A DNA stretch of 64,000 bases, from contig CM068545.1 in assembly GCA_035048495.1 (NCBI GenBank), positions 20,370,741 through 20,434,740 of the forward strand, in the 5' to 3' direction. This DNA is from Euptelea pleiosperma (lineage: Eukaryota > Streptophyta > Magnoliopsida > Ranunculales > Eupteleaceae). The notes beneath the pieces were generated by a model. That model did no database searches. It was not told the origin of the DNA and saw only the letters and a program-made list of their open reading frames with translations. Both the position numbers and the translations under genes were made by a program. Positions 23,967 to 35,028 of the stretch are shown here, piece after piece. Position 1 is the stretch's first letter, and each line of letters begins with the position of its first letter.

Positions 23967-24290
23967 AGATCGGGGGACAACCATTTTTTACAACCATTTG
24001 GTGGACCCACATAGAAGATGAATAAATGGCTGATTTTTTATGAGGATGATCTCTATGGTGAGGAGATCATCCTCACAAAAATTCAAATCATTCTGATATT
24101 CATAGACTGGTTTTGAAGAATAATGGACTGTCTATTTTTACTGTGTAACTGGAAAACCACATTTGACGTGGTTAGAAATTTCAGAATGGGCTGATTTTTT
24201 GTTCGGGTGATCTATATGGTGAGATGATCATCCTCACCAAAAATCAACTATTGATTCATCTTCTATGTGGGTCCGCCAAAATGGTTGTTC
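23967..24290. mobile_element. Foldback MITE ('ggatgatc' family), nested
   Basis: Arms with 'cccacatagaagatgaat', 'tgaggatgatctctatgg' and their inverted copies. The left end is 'gggggacaaccatttt'; the right end is 'aaaatggttgttcc'. No clear TSD remains. Confidence 0.6.
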
Positions 24291-24317
24291 CTTTGTAGTT
24301 GGAACTTTATTTAAACT

Positions 24318-24640
24318 AGGGGGATGCCACCTTACACGTGGCAAGTTCTTAGAGATCAAATTACTGACCGTATGGATGGTTGGCCCATCCCTAGGTGGAG
24401 CTACGTGCAAAACATCAGCCTAAAAAGTGATTTCTAAGCTTTTGATTGGAATAATTTTCATGAGTTGATTTATAACCATTGATTCCAAGCATTATTTGTG
24501 TACTCAGATCCAAAGGTTTGAAACCATAATTGGTATGTTGGTCCACTTAGGTATGGGCCAGACATCCATCCGGTCAATGTTTCTAAGAATATGCCAAGTG
24601 GCTCATACTGTGGTCCCTCATTGTCATTGATGAGGAACGT
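24318..24640. mobile_element. Foldback MITE copy, nested
   Basis: The left arm has 'gaccgtatggatggttggcc' and ACACGTGG. The right arm has 'gggccagacatccatccggt' and a decayed 'atgccaagtggctcat'. It lies inside the 23544-24924 element. Boundaries are approximate. Confidence 0.55.
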
Positions 24641-25928
24641 GGGCATGCTGAACATGTATAGGTGAATGTCTGAAGCTTGCGTCATCGCCACTCCAGTTCT
24701 CACTTTATAATAGTACATAAAAGAATTTGTTTACGAAAATACCCTACCTATGTCAAGAAATTAAAAGAGGCTTTTCCTTATTTTTGGTAAGTTGTGCCAC
24801 AGGTGGGGGGCCTTTTAAAAAAAATGTATTACTAAAAACGCTAAAGTATTTTGAGATTCGGGGGCCTTACATGTAGGGGACCTTAGGCGGCCGCCTCATT
24901 TGCCTAATGGTCAAGCCGGGCCTGCCCGCATGTCCAAGGAAGTGTTGTCCAAATCTTTCTAACAAAATCTCAATGTAAAAAAAGATGGTCAGTATTCTCT
25001 CCATCGGCCTTACACATAACACAATAATTCGTCGTAATCCACTTTCTTGCCATCAAGTTATCAATGGTTAGTAATTTTTTCAATGATACCACCCAAGCAA
25101 AGAAACATATTTTCAAAAGTATTTTAGGTTTCCAAATGGAAGGGCAAGGATAACGGTACACTGAAGTTGAGTGAGACAGCCTTATAGAAAGATCTAACCA
25201 TAAAACTCCTAGGATAAGGAGTCCTCAGTACTGCAAGCAAAGTCATTTTTCAGCCAATCTATCAGAATTTTAAGCTGATTACCCTCCCAACCGAACAAGG
25301 ACCTCCTGAGATCTAAATCCCAACCAGTGTGCCCTAACGAACTGTCCCAAAAATATCTAATGGATTGTCCTTTTCGATGTGAAAGAGAATATAACCTAAG
25401 AAGAGTTTTTTTTTAAACATTAGTCCCCAATCCAGATATCCTCCTAGAATCTAATCCTATTCCCATTACGTAAAACCTTTCTAATATCGTCCATCACCCG
25501 CTTTTTTACTTCTAAGGATGCCTTTCCACACCCTACATCCATAGGAGGCCTTGGAATTCTTAGTAGCCCAGCCTCCCGACTCCTCTCCATACTTGCCTCG
25601 TATCACTCTCCCCAGAGACTCCCTCTCTCCTTTTCAAATCTCCAAATCCACTTTCCTAGTAGTGCAACATTCATTAGACCTATTTTCCTAAAACCTAAGC
25701 CACCTTCTTCTTGAACTATTAACCTAACTTTCCAAGCATTCCCAGTTTTAGTTGTTGATCGAAGAGATAATTTGTTTCCACCAATTTGGATCGATGAGTG
25801 GGCCATGTGTATGGTTGAGATGGTGGACTTTGTTTTTTTAGTGGACGGGAAAAAGAGAGAATAAATGCTTGCTTTGTAGCACGTATAAGACATGATATTA
25901 AACAAAAAAATATTGCGATGCCGCCACC

Positions 25929-25929
<1 letters not shown>

Positions 25930-25970
<41 letters not shown>
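25930..25970. repeat. Poly-C run of 41 bases
   Basis: A pure C homopolymer, preceded by 'ccgccaccac'. Such a long C/G homopolymer is rare in plant DNA, and its length is poorly resolved by sequencers. It generates the poly-glycine open frame on the minus strand, which is not a gene. Confidence 0.9.
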
Positions 25971-26026
25971 TTGACAAAAAAAATGCCGCGTGTCACACTT
26001 TTTCGGGGGTCCACTATTTGTATGGA

Positions 26027-26207
26027 CGAGAAAAATTTTGAAGTTGTAGAAATTTAGAAGCGGTGATCATGCGCTCAATCATATTGCACCAGGTACACTT
26101 ACAGATAGCTACGCACAACATCATTGCACCTACTTAGGTGTACCTGGTGCAATATGATTGGGCCACGATCGTCGCTTTTAAGTTTCTGCCGCTTCAAAAA
26201 TTTTCTC
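26027..26207. mobile_element. 181-bp palindromic MITE with 9-bp TSD
   Basis: Ends CGAGAAAAATTTTGAAG and CTTCAAAAATTTTCTC. Inner arms are 'atattgcaccaggtacac' and 'gtgtacctggtgcaatat'. The TSD TTGTATGGA is perfect (26018-26026, 26208-26216). Confidence 0.85.
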
Positions 26208-26289
26208 TTGTATGGATGTTTGGACCACCATTTGTTTGACCGCATGGAACAAGTGGAGGGAGTCCCCTTCTTATAATAATTATGAAATG

Positions 26290-27690
26290 GTCCTAGGATT
26301 TGTATCCATCATTGAAATCCAAGGGCTGGAGGGGTACCCCATCGCATGATCCAACAAATCCTAGGTTTCTGCTCTTCCCACTTCCTTTTAAAGTTCTCCC
26401 GGGTTTTCTCCTGTGATAACCTTTTGGGGTACCCATAAGATGTTGTGGTAGTCGAACTATTGTAATTTTATTGATCTTAGCTCTTGAAGTGTTTGCTAAA
26501 TCCATGGAATTGAAGCTTTGTGGAAATGCTACATATTTGAAGAAGTTTGAATATCTCGGTTACAATGAATTCTGTACATAGAATTTCTTTTGTATGGGAT
26601 TTTGATGAGGGGCAATTCGAGATTGCTAAAAAGGGGTAGGAGAGATTAGAGAAAACGACGGAGTAACGAAAATAATTAATTTAGCTTAACTGTCTTCATA
26701 AAAATTGTTTAAAATAATTTTTAAGTAATTATAGAGATCATAACCAATATTTTTGGTGAAAAAATAAATTTAACTCTTATTTTGGGTTCCATACCGTTAA
26801 ATTGTGAAATTTAATTCTAAAAACATATCAAACAATTGAATTAACCAAAGAACCTTTACAAAAATTTCTTGTTTTGATTTATGAGAAATTATTATAATCT
26901 AAAAAATATTTCAAAATATAAAAAAATTAATTTTTATCACAGGTAAATGGATTGATCCACAGGTATTCAGGTCAAGTTCGGGTGCCTGGTTGGGGCTCTA
27001 ACCAGGGCTCGATAGAACCCTTATATGTAGTTTACAACCATTAGTTTATTACCATCATTTTAATTTCATTGTCTTGCTTCTAGAAATGTTAATGTAACAA
27101 ATAATTTATTTTAAAGTAGTCTAACTATTGTAATTTTATTGATCTTAGCTCTTGAAGTGTTTGTTAAATCCATGGAATTGAAGCTTGTGGAAATGCTATA
27201 TATTTGAAGAAGTTCGAATTTGAAACTTCTCTGGGTTACATGTTCCCCTGCTTAATGGTGTAAACATTGGAGTCCTAGGGTATCTAGAGCATGGTGCATA
27301 GAAAGAATGTGAAGCTACAATGAATTCTGTACGTAGAATTTCTTTTGTACGAGATTTTGATGGGGAGGGGCAATTTGAGATTGCAAAAAATGGGTGAGGG
27401 GAGCTTTGAGAATGGGGGACAATTAGAGAAAATGACGGGGTAACGAAAATTTGCCTTAAAACTATGATAAACTTTATCTTTTAGTTGTTGAGCAGGCAAA
27501 TGCAGGTACTTGCATAATCCATCCTGTTTCTTTTCCCCGGATATAGTCCCAAACATAATAAAGGCCATCACATCTCCTTCCGACACCAACAACTATACTT
27601 GCGTATCTCATTTTCCACATTGGTTTGATTCCTATTTTGGCTTTGTACGTAAAACCCAATAATAGTTTGAATAGAATTCATACCTTTGTC
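26290..27690. repeat. Internal direct duplication, no gene seen
   Basis: About 26455-26665 is repeated at about 27120-27455 ('attttattgatcttagctct', 'aatgaattctgtac', 'gagattttgatg'), with insertions and deletions between copies. Short open frames on the minus strand (26293-26505, 27284-27659) match no family I know. The source of the repeat is unknown. Confidence 0.5.
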
Positions 27691-27698
27691 TAGATTTA

Positions 27699-27943
27699 GG
27701 GGGTGTTTGGGAACAAGATGTAAAAGCAGTTACTAGTTGATTTCAGACCTCATAAAAGTCATAAAAGTTAAAAATGTTTTTTGAGAAGTAATTTATCTTA
27801 GAAGTTAAAAGCTAAAAAAATTAGCTTCAGTCTTAAGTTAGTCTGTAACTTTTTAGAAGTTATATGAAACACATCCAAACAAGCTTTTTAACTTATTGAC
27901 TTATAAAAGTCATTTACTTTTTTGTGTGTTGCCAAATGCGACT
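27699..27943. mobile_element. Tourist/PIF-like MITE, degraded right end
   Basis: Starts GGGGGTGTTTGGGAAC after TTA; the right end 'gttgccaaatgcg' is eroded. The interior is inverted 'aagttaaaagctaaa'/'tttttaacttattgac' type. A complete relative is at 61896-62150. Confidence 0.55.
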
Positions 27944-28225
27944 AGTAACTTGGCTCTAAAAGGAAGGAGATGAATTGAAAGTTTTCACAAGTCCACGAAC
28001 TCAAAGTGCATATTGACACAGTTTTCGTGTGTATCTGTTGCTACTATTAGAAAGGCAACCTACATGTACCAAGTTGTTCACATTTTGACAGTTTTCATTT
28101 TATTGATAGGCCAGTGTTGCTTAAGCCTAATAACAAACAACTAAGAACCCATTTCAAGACCCAAAAAATAGCTTCTTGATGACCAAATTTTATTTTGTAC
28201 TCATATACATGTTTTCTTGGGGAAA

Positions 28226-28457
28226 TGGGTTCTTCCCTTCCGATTGGCTTGCGATTATGGTGGGCTGCAAAGCTTCCTTTCCTATCATCGGTTGAGAATC
28301 CATCCTTAACCTACTATATATTGTGCACTAAATTCCTTTTTTTCTCTTTTTAAGTTATTTCTCTTCTCGGTGGGGTTTGCTTCTGCGGATCCTTCCCTCT
28401 TTGTATTTCTTCTCTGTTTAATATCATCATCATTTAGCCAAAAAAAAAAAAAAAAAA
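28226..28457 (+). mobile_element. Short retroposon with poly-A tail and 11-bp TSD
   Basis: A 232-bp insert ending in a poly-A run preceded by 'atcatcatcatttagcc'. The 11-mer TCTTGGGGAAA occurs at 28215-28225 and 28458-28468. Unit 1 (about 11435-11465) has the uninterrupted site. The 3' end resembles that of plant L1 LINEs, so it is a 5'-truncated LINE or a SINE. Confidence 0.8.
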
Positions 28458-28849
28458 TCTTGGGGAAAACTTATGAAATCTTGCCCCGTATCAATGGAGA
28501 TCTCTGCTATATTCATTAAGTGTGTTAAGAACTGGCTAAGAAACCTCTTTTCAGTTCTCTTTAGCTCAAATTGATACCAACTCCCATTGCATTTTGTACA
28601 AAGGGTCGGTGGGTCGGGTTTTTCTCCTGCAAGCTTTTCATTTCAGGTGTAAAACAAATAACTCAGTTGATTGCTTGGGAATCTACCGATTCAATAATTC
28701 GATCAATCATAACTGCCAAAAACCAAAAGATTTCACTCAAAAAAAAAAAAAAATTGGCAACTGTATTACCAGTGATATTCAACAGGTGATCCTATCTACA
28801 GACGACCTGTTGTCCTTAATGTTACTGATCTCTAAATTTCTCTAAATTG

Positions 28850-29357
28850 GCACCAATGAAAGAGAACACCGTACCATCTCAAACCCTGGCATCTGACCTC
28901 CTCAGCATACCCGCATTTGATGTCCCTGAGAATTTCCTTTGGCAGCTTTGTAGTCTTATATATATATATATATGTTTTTAGTGCGGCAAAAATGGCATTT
29001 CTTTTAGTTCTGAGTCAATCCGCCATAAATAAATCTTGCAACTCCTGTTAACCCCTTCAACTATTTGAGCCGATACAACAACTTGGCGTGATCCAACTAA
29101 AATCCCCATTTTGAGAATGTGAACCTTCATTGTATTTTACAGGAAAATATCCAAAGTCGCCACTGTTTCTGCTTTTGCTGCCAACCACTCAAACCATAGG
29201 CCACATGATTTCTCTTACAAGAAGTTAATTCCAATCTGTGTAGTTATTCCCAATCTGAGCTGCGCACCATCTCCATCTCCGTACCTTTTTCATGATCATT
29301 TTTATTTAATGGAGTGAACTGAAGTTTTCTCAGATAAGGAAGACCTGATGAAAAATT
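28850..29357 (-). other. Probable 3' UTR of TPS copy 2
   Basis: Conserved with 11815-12301 but with indels. It includes a (TA)n run at about 28959-28973. No frame is preserved between the copies. Confidence 0.5.
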
Positions 29358-32300
29358 TCAAGGGGAGCTTCCAGTTTCCGCTTCAGTTGATGATGATGGA
29401 TCAGAGGCTTCTGCAAGAGATTGAAGCATGGTTCTGACCTCGGTTGTGTCATCCAAATAATACTTCGCTTTGCTTGGTTTCTGCCCAACTGTGCAAGCAT
29501 AAACTGCTGTGTTGGAGGAGAGAATGTCCCTCGTCATTGCATTGTCAATAATTTCAAACATGTCTTCATCAGATCTATCATCGCCAATACAAAGCACAAA
29601 ATCAGCACGCCTCCCATTCTCAGCCATTGATGTGAAGATCTTTTCTGCAACTAAGCCTTTGCTGACCCCCTAGAAACAACAACCAAGAAATGATCATCAC
29701 ATTGCAAATAGAAAATAATTACACCGCAATTGCAATATATTAGGCATCCCTCCTGTCACTGTTCTGATCAACTAATTATCTGCAGAGAAAAATCAAGCCA
29801 TGCCTCATCACCTTACAAGTCACCGATACATGAGGAGGCATGATGCATGAGAGTGTCTCATGCAGAAAGAAAGGATTGCTAGAACTTCTTTGATGAAAAG
29901 CCAGTGTCTCATTCAATTTCTTCTACTGTCTCTGTGCAACCTTAGTTTTGAAATTTGACTTCTTTGATCAAAAGCCAGAGTGGTTCACAGATAAACCCAC
30001 ATGCAAAACAGAAAGTGAATGCTGGATGTCAGAACACATACCTGAGGCTTCACTTCTACAATGAATTGACCGCTCTTCACAGCAACAGGTTCATTAGCTA
30101 GCACACTCTCTAGATGATCTAACATCTCCTTTGCCTGGCAGGATCCAAAGCCTGGGTCTGCATCTTGGTGGTGCCATACCAAGGCACTCTCCTTGGTTTC
30201 AATTGAAGAACCATCAGTAGCTTCTGTATAAAGTTTCATTACAGGCTCAGCTATCTGTATCCACCCAAAATCAGTATTCTGGCCACAGATTTCCCATTCT
30301 TCATCTTGCGACCACCTGAGAAGTCACACCATTAGAATAACTGCCAAAAAATATAATTTGAAAGAACGTATAAGTGAAGAAAATAAAAAACCAAAACCAC
30401 ATGGCATACCTCAAGAAGTAGCCATGTTCTGCTGCAATTCCAAGCTTCTGGCATGGAGAGAACCATTTGCCTAAGCTGTCGCGCCCTCTTCCGCTGACAA
30501 TGAAAACGGTGTTTTTCAGGTCACTGCAGAGTGTGTTTAGGATTGAGATAACCTCTTCACTTGGGGTCTTATTGATGGAAGTTTGGGGCATCACAGTGCC
30601 ATCGTAGTCCAACAGTATGGCTCTATTCTTGGACCTTGCATACGCAGATACAATGGCATCTATGGAAAGCTTTCTGAAATTAGAATCAAGTGCCACAACT
30701 CTGAAACCGAAGCTCAGCCCAATACCCCAACATCTTCTCCTGAAATGGTCTCTGCAAGTTCTTTCCATATCTTGCAAGAAGCTCTTTGACCAATAAGCCA
30801 CATCATGGGTGCTAACATACCTGTAGTGCTTCTCATGTCGCAACTGTTTCTCTGGATCAGGCATTGAGATTGCCTCGTTCATAGCCTCAGCAGTGGTTTC
30901 AACATTCCACGGGTTGACCCTGATTGCCCCACTCAGTGAAGGCGAACATCCTATGAACTCGGACACTACTAACATACTCTTTCTAAGGCTGCTCGAGTCT
31001 GAACCCAAATCGGGTCTAGAGGCTCCCTGTCTACACACAATATACTCATATGGAGTGAGGTTCATCCCATCCCTTACAGCTGTGACAACAGCACATTCAG
31101 CAATGGTGTAAAAAGCCATTCTTTCACTGATTGAAACTGGCCTGTCAATGAACACTATTGGTTCATAACCAGGCTGTCTGAATTCATTATTGATCCTTTC
31201 GCAGCTTGCATGTATTTCAGCCTGTATTTCCTCAAGATCTCTACCTCTACCCCTTGCAGGATTTGCAATCTGAACCAATACAGCCTTTCCCTGCCACATA
31301 GGGTGCTGCTTGAGCAGTTGTTCCATTGCTAACAGCTTTAAATTTATCCCTTTGAAGATATCCATATCATCAACACCAAGCAACACAGTCTTCCCTTCAA
31401 ACTGCTGTTTAAGTTCCCCTACCCTCCACTCCTTATCTGCAAGACTCAACAGAGATTCAATCTGACCCATGTGAATGCCAACTGGCATAATCTTGATCCC
31501 GATAGTCCTTCCAAAATATTCCAACCCAATGTAACCCCTTTTCGATTGATATTCCAAACCCAACATCCGACTGCAACAAGAAAGAAAATGGCGGGCGTAA
31601 TCAAAGGTGTGGAAACCAATCAAGTCCGAATTCAGAAGAGCCTTGAGGATCTCTTCTCTGACAGGAAGAGTCCTATAGATTTCAGACGAAGGAAATGGAC
31701 TGTGGAGGAAGAATCCCATTCTCAGTCGGTTAAAACGCCTCCTCAAGAATGTGGGCAACACCATCAGATGGTAGTCATGTATCCAGACATAGTCGTCTTC
31801 TGGGTTTATCACCTCAATCACCTTCTGCGAGAACAACTTATTCACAGACACATATGCCTCCCATAGAGACCGATCAAACCTGCCACCATGATCAGCTGAG
31901 AAAGGGAGCATGTAATGAAAAAGGGGCCACAGATGCTGCTTGCAGAAACCATGGTAGAATTTTGACAAAATATCAGGAGGGAGGAAAGCAGGTACACATT
32001 TGAATCTGTCCAACAGAATCTGCGACACATCATCCTGTTCGTTCACATCAACATCGAACTTCAAGGACCCAACGTAGATCACCTCCATGTCATCAGGCAA
32101 ACCATCCTTCAGCTGCAAGAGCAACGAATCTTCGTCCCAACTGAAACTCCACCCTTTATTATCAGGTCTCCGCTTGGCTTTAACAGGGAGCTGGTTTGCC
32201 ACAATAATTATCCGATCTTGAATTATCGACGAAGGAACGTCCGACGAGACGCTATTAGCCTGATCATCATCGAGCTCTGAGACTATACCCGGAACGGTCA

Positions 32301-32391
32301 TTACCCTTGGAAGGCGCTTCCTTTCACGCCCCATCGCCGGGAAATTCCCGGACGCCAGATCTAAAAGATTGGTATACGATCTAGACAACAT
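29358..32391 (-). CDS. TPS7: Class II trehalose-6-phosphate synthase/phosphatase-like protein, copy 2
   Basis: Exons 32391-30410, 30315-30042 and 29669-29358 have the same intron phases as copy 1 and give 855 aa. All landmarks are intact: MLSRSYTNLLDLASGNFP at the N-terminus, the GT20 domain (about 58-543) with HYMLPFSADHGGRFDR and VRDGMNLTPYEYIVCRQG, and the HAD/TPP domain with LLDYDGT (593-599) and SGRGRDSL. It shows the same class II substitution (DDMDIFKG) in the synthase loop. Frames and splice sites are clean, so both copies look functional at the protein level. It keeps D in SGRGRDSL where copy 1 has G, and it differs most in the last 40 residues (DDTTEVRTMLQ against DDTVGVITMLQ). The likely role is cytosolic sugar/Tre6P signalling; enzymatic activity is doubtful. 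Confidence 0.95.
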
Positions 32392-32975
32392 TTCCCGGCT
32401 TTATTTGGAAAAACCTCACAAGATCTCAACACCAAAATCCAAACCCACTATTCCTTTATCCTTAAAACAGATAGTTTCACAACATCTATTCTGAAACCCT
32501 TGTTCTTAATAGGTTATCAAATCAATCAAACCCTAAACCTTGATTTTCACAATCTGAGGTCACAGTGAAAGAACGGATCCACGAAATCTAACAGAACCCA
32601 AGATCATAGAATTGCATAAGAAGATCTAACAACAAGATTGATATTGATTGAAACAAGTGATCTGAGACAAACCCAATTCAATAAAGAAAAAATAAAAAGA
32701 ACAATTCACCTTCTAACAAGTGATCTAATCCAGCAAAAAAAAAACCCTAAAAATGTGGAAGTTAAGACAGCAAAGGCAGAAAAAAAAAATGGAAATTTGA
32801 AGCTAACCTTTATGTTCGAAGAAGTAAAATTTCTCTCTGTTTCTGAAGATTTCGATCCAAAATCAAGAAAATAGGGATTTCTGTTTCTCTTTCTTGGTTT
32901 TTAAAAAGCGAAAACTCTAGGGTTTGGTCTTCCTACCTTACAGTATAAAATCTCATTCTCTCTCTCTCTCTTTCT
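32392..32975 (-). promoter_or_regulatory. 5' UTR with intron and core promoter of TPS copy 2
   Basis: Donor AAG|GTTAGC at 32808/32807 and acceptor GTGAG|GTTTTTCC at 32415/32414 define a 393-bp leader intron matching copy 1. Upstream there is a conserved GAGATTTTATA word and a shorter GA tract (7 units at 32957-32970, against 15). The leader has an extra 'tttcttggtttttaaaaagcg' stretch at about 32891-32911 not present in copy 1. Confidence 0.6.
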
Positions 32976-34121
32976 CCACCAGTAAGGCGAGGCATTTGAA
33001 TATTCAGGGAACAAAAAATTAAATTAATGAAATAAAGGGTAGACCTAAGCTATATTCGAAGATATCTTTGTCTCTGTGTTCGTCACTCCAAATCTTGTCA
33101 AGTGGTCAGTATACTGTACTTTAAATGTTGGCCCTACACTTTGATGAACCTACATTCTAAAAATTAGCCTGACGAGTGAACTATAACTGTTGATTTAAGC
33201 AATTTGCATCATGGGCTTTAAAATTGGAGAAAACTGTTGCTCAAGCCCATAATGAAAAGTACTTACATCACACGGATATGAATAGAAGATCATGCTGATT
33301 TTTGGGTGTAGATTCAACGAAACGGTAAGAAGAGTATTCAAGGTCAAATGGGCTTTAAAAACTGACACATGGCAATATTCGGTGTTATTAATACGCGGGA
33401 CAGGTATTCTCAGTTTACTCTTCATTTAAAGATCCGTTTTTAAAAACTGAAGAACCTGTTTGTTTTTTATGATTTTGCCAAATTTTATGTTTTTTACTCA
33501 GAAAAAAAAAAATCTTTTTAGCTGGCAAAATCTGGCGTGGCAAACAGGTCCTTCATTTTAGATAAGGAATTAAAGAGGAAGGAAAAGCAGACTGGATAAG
33601 GTCGGCGAGCCGACTCCCCGCCACTGCCAGTTGGCATCACGCGGTGTCTTCTACTTCGCGCCCCCACACAGCAGGCTGGCCTCGTGTTGTGTGAGATTCC
33701 GCCACGTCAGATCATGTTCGCTTATCAACAGTGTAACCGCGTCGTATCTCGACAACCGTGCGTACGGCCGGCTCATCAGACCGTCTCTGTCCGTGTTTTT
33801 CTTGGGCCCACCTGAGTTTGACCTCATGGTCTACTCGTGCCACGTGGAGAGAATAAGAGGCATTGTGGATAAGCGCGCTGACGTCGTTGATGACGCATGA
33901 AATGGAGGTGGCAGAACCACGTTTTCTTCTCTTTTATGAGTTATGCTGTCTGACGTTCCACGTAGAGTTTAGAACCGTTGGGTTCGTAAAATGTGAACCA
34001 CGAGGACTACGGCAAAGACCATCAACGGTTTTGACGTATGGAGAATGTAGTCCTCAGGATGACAATAACACTGCTTGGTTGGCTTTTAGTTGCCGTTAAG
34101 ACTTAAGAGTCTTAGCTGGTG
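32976..34121. other. Upstream region of TPS copy 2
   Basis: No gene seen. It is conserved with unit 1, including the GC-richer block at about 33600-33810. The G-box of copy 1 (16351) is CACATG here (33366). A GCCACGTGG word remains at about 33839-33847. Confidence 0.5.
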
Positions 34122-34459
34122 AATAAACTTTGATGACGAACGTCCGTCATCAACATTGACGACGAAACATAGATTGAGCCACGTGGAACACTTTTCGAGA
34201 TCACAGACCATATGGTTATTTGGAACCTACGTACCAAAAATCATCCTGATTAGTCATTTATAACCATTGGATCCGAGTACACAAAATAATGCTCGAATCC
34301 GACAGTTAAAAATAACGAATCCAATCCAACCATTAGACACCACAAACAAGGCTGATTTTTTGGTCTGTAGGTCCGTGGTTTCTAGGAGTGTGACACGTGG
34401 TTCATACTTGGTCAGTCATCAACTTTGATAACGGACGTCGGTCGTCAAAGATTTACTCT
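34122..34459. mobile_element. Foldback MITE present only in unit 2
   Basis: Ends AATAAACTTTGATGACG and CGTCAAAGATTTACTCT are inverted. Flanks are TAGCTGGTG (34113-34121) and GAGCTGGTG (34460-34468), a 9-bp TSD with one change. Unit 1 has the empty site ('gagtctagctggtgggttgg' at about 17426-17445). The same TIR type (GAGTAAAACTTTG) is found at 35880, 42390 and 43530. Confidence 0.8.
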
Positions 34460-34633
34460 GAGCTGGTGGATTGGTTGTATGTGTATTAATAACTGTTTCA
34501 GACAAAAGTACGCACGTTGCCCTTCTATTCTTTTCTCATTATGACAAACTGTATCCTGTGTAATTAGGTATTAATTTAGAAAAGCATATGCAGTAATGTT
34601 ATAACGGTCATAAAAATGAAGTCAAAATATTAA

Positions 34634-35019
34634 GGGTCGGGCTCCGTTGACAACTCTAAAATGACAGGTAAAATGACAGGAACACAATATAAGACAGGTG
34701 GCACACTTTTACAGGACTCTGACCGTACGGATGTTTGTCCTATCCCATGGTGGACTGACAAACCAAAAATCAGCCTGATTAGTGATTTATAAGTGTTGCA
34801 TCGTTGTACCTCAAATACTGCTCAAATTCCCACGGTTGAGATCAGTCCGTGAAAATAAGTCCAATCCAAAGCCTATAAATCACTAATCACGCTGATTTTT
34901 GGTTTGTAGGTCCACCATGGGCTAGCACAAACATCCATACGCTCAGAGTCCTGTAACAGTGTGCCACGTGGCTTATATTGTGTCCCTATCATTTTAGATC
35001 TGTCAACCGAGCCTGACCC
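34634..35019. mobile_element. Foldback MITE with 9-bp TSD (Mutator-like)
   Basis: Ends GGGTCGGGCTCCGTTGAC and GTCAACCGAGCCTGACCC. The TSD AAATATTAA is perfect (34625-34633, 35020-35028). It is a sister of 17556-17937, but with a different target and TSD, so it may be an independent insertion near the same place. Confidence 0.85.
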
Positions 35020-35028
35020 AAATATTAA

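Larger units (their letters stand above)
23544..24924. mobile_element. hAT-like element inserted in the LINE
   Basis: Starts CAGGGCCGTCTAAATAC and ends GTCAAGCCGGGCCTG. Flanks are CCTGCATG (23536-23543) and CCCGCATG (24925-24932), an 8-bp TSD with one change. Removing it restores LINE coding sequence. It carries two further MITEs (about 23967-24290 and 24318-24640). A relative with the same left end is at 54681. No transposase. Confidence 0.75.
23280..25770 (-). pseudogene. L1-type LINE 3' region, split by a hAT element
   Basis: On the minus strand from about 25760: WKVRLIVQEEGGLGFRKIGL, MNVALLGKWIWRFEKERGSL, then decayed VWK and G-W blocks, then (25160-24970) KICFFAWVVSLKKLLTIDNL, CVMCKADGENTDHLFLH. 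This is the end of the reverse transcriptase, the linker and the zf-RVT zinc-binding domain of plant LINEs. After the hAT insertion (23544-24924) the frame resumes as ILGSANIHWRTLGRLAHSG down to about 23400. Multiple stops and frameshifts make it non-functional. The 5' part is missing or lies beyond the poly-C tract. Confidence 0.75.
28075..34560. repeat. Segmental duplication unit 2 (contains TPS copy 2)
   Basis: Collinear with about 11320-17530. Relative to unit 1 it contains a poly-A retroposon (28226-28457) and a MITE (34122-34459). It lacks the roughly 320-bp insertion seen upstream of copy 1 at about 16812-17130. Confidence 0.85.

Noticed and set aside
25603..25977. Frame starting with a poly-glycine run
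   Set aside because: The glycine run is the poly-C tract; only the C-terminal part is meaningful, as LINE reverse-transcriptase remnant.
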